A DNA stretch of 64,000 nucleotides, from NCBI RefSeq assembly GCF_030817475.1, contig NZ_JAUSZJ010000002.1, forward strand, positions 1,107,501 to 1,171,500, written 5' to 3'. Both the position numbers and the translations under genes were made by a program. The notes beneath the pieces were generated by a model that saw only the letters and a program-made list of their open reading frames with translations, was not told where the DNA came from and searched no databases. Of the stretch, positions 63,259 to 64,000 are shown piece by piece; the stretch's first letter is position 1, and the number at the start of each line of letters is the position of its first letter. The stretch comes from Streptomyces sp. V2I9. GTDB taxonomy: Bacteria; Actinomycetota; Actinomycetes; Streptomycetales; Streptomycetaceae.

Positions 63259-64000
63259 TCACCCGACCACCCGCCCGTCGAGCATCACGTGCCGGGGCGC
63301 CGCCAGCACCCGGACGTCCGCGCGCGGGTCCTCGTCGTACACGACCAGGTCCGCCGGAGCGCCTTCCTCCAGCGCCGGCCGCCCCAGCCAGCGCCTCGCC
63401 CCCCACGCGGTGGCGGAGAGGGCCTCCAGGGGCGGGATGCCCGCCTTGACCAGCTCGGCGACCTCACCCGCGACCAGTCCGTGCGCCAGGGAGCCGCCCG
63501 CGTCGGTGCCGACGTAGACCGGGATGCCGGCGTCGTACGCGGCGCGCACGGTGTCGTAGCGGCGTTCGTACAACTGCCGCATATGGGCCGACCAGCGGGG
63601 GAACTTGGCCTCGCCGCCCGCCGCGAGATCGGGGAAGGTGGCGATGTTGACCAGGGTCGGGACGATCGCTACGCCGCGTTCGGCGAAGAGCGGGATGGTG
63701 TCCTCGGTGAGGCCGGTGGCGTGCTCGACGCAGTCGATGCCCGCCTCCACCAGGTCGCGGAGCGACTCCTCGGCGAAGCAGTGAGCGGTGACCCGCGCGC
63801 CGAGCCGGTGCGCCTCGGCGATGGCCGCCTCCACCTCGCCGCGCGGCCAGCAGGCCGTCAGGTCCCCGGCGGAGCGGTCGATCCAGTCCCCCACCAGCTT
63901 GACCCAGCCGTCCCCGCGCCGGGCCTCCCGCGCCACGTACGCGACGAGGTCACCGGGCTCGATCTCATGGGCGTAGTTACGGATGTAGCGGCGGGTCCTG
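63259..64000 (-). CDS. Amidohydrolase-family protein, C-terminal part
   Basis: The last 247 codons are in the window; the start lies beyond base 64000. Metal-ligand motifs of the amidohydrolase superfamily are present: RVTAHCFAEESL and CVEHATGLTED (histidines) and VGTDAGGSLAHG (Asp). The C-terminal ALEEGAPADLVVYDEDPRAD and VMLDGRVVG form the composite beta domain. The group includes imidazolonepropionase-like and prolidase-like enzymes; the substrate is unknown. Confidence 0.88.
   Translation of the reverse strand, partial: RTRRYIRNYAHEIEPGDLVAYVAREARRGDGWVKLVGDWIDRSAGDLTACWPRGEVEAAIAEAHRLGARVTAHCFAEESLRDLVEAGIDCVEHATGLTEDTIPLFAERGVAIVPTLVNIATFPDLAAGGEAKFPRWSAHMRQLYERRYDTVRAAYDAGIPVYVGTDAGGSLAHGLVAGEVAELVKAGIPPLEALSATAWGARRWLGRPALEEGAPADLVVYDEDPRADVRVLAAPRHVMLDGRVVG

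Overview
The window is high-GC actinobacterial chromosome, almost certainly Streptomyces. The evidence is third-position GC above 90 percent, GTG starts, 4-nt ATGA/GTGA start-stop overlaps, long perfect hairpins between convergent genes, and marker families such as an FHA-ABC exporter, a LAETG-anchored protein, Gbn, DUF3099 and a 38-residue partner of a CynX/NimT permease. From memory (not checked) the order resembles the S. coelicolor SCO18xx core region. It looks like ordinary vertically inherited core, with no phage, transposase, CRISPR, rRNA or tRNA seen.

Layout. 1-6.8 kb: start of a DNA glycosylase, spo0M behind an ECF-like promoter, PEBP, HNH, TauE/SafE, a NfeD/SPFH pair, an ABC ATPase and an unknown gene. 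6.8-15 kb: NarL-type two-component system, secreted SLT lysozyme-like protein, FHA-FHA-ABC exporter, serB, SixA-like phosphatase. 15-18.3 kb: micro-protein/MFS operon divergent from its likely GntR-type regulator, with an inverted repeat inside the MFS promoter. 18.4-24.4 kb: fabG-fabI, tldD-pmbA, tyrS. 24.4-29.6 kb: repeats and a cupin remnant, a small membrane protein, DUF3099, a possible small RNA, a small Cys protein, moaA, and the DUF485-ActP transporter pair. 30-39 kb: secreted subtilase, a sterol-desaturase-family/lysoplasmalogenase pair, an eroded NACHT-type gene, a DEDDh exonuclease with BRCT, a zinc-ribbon protein, SURF1, GH15 and an atypical SDR. 39-42.5 kb: five-gene Asp23/AmaP envelope-stress operon with a divergent partner. 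42.6-51.7 kb: enoyl-CoA hydratase, gbn, an ABC-F ATPase with a short leader ORF, VOC protein, an unknown protein, hydrolase, aldolase, and a Pit phosphate transporter with a small partner. 51.9-61.6 kb: adenosylcobalamin riboswitch and the late cobalamin genes cobD, cobQ, a ChlI-ChlD type chelatase subunit, cobO and cobB, then a ZIP transporter and a CobE-CobC fusion. 61.8-64 kb: LAETG-anchored surface protein and a partial amidohydrolase.

How the genes work together. Most genes are housekeeping and grouped by function. fabG/fabI are two reductive steps of fatty-acid elongation. tldD/pmbA form one heterodimeric protease. The Asp23 proteins and AmaP likely form a membrane-anchored layer. The cobalamin run makes adenosylcobinamide precursors under B12 feedback, with nearly every junction translationally coupled, including a small ORF that bridges cobD and cobQ.

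The most interesting points are the eroded NACHT gene, the possible ether-lipid two-gene module, the operator inside a leaderless promoter, the leader ORF before the ABC-F gene, the possible C-rich-loop small RNA, and the small coupling ORFs of the cobalamin operon.
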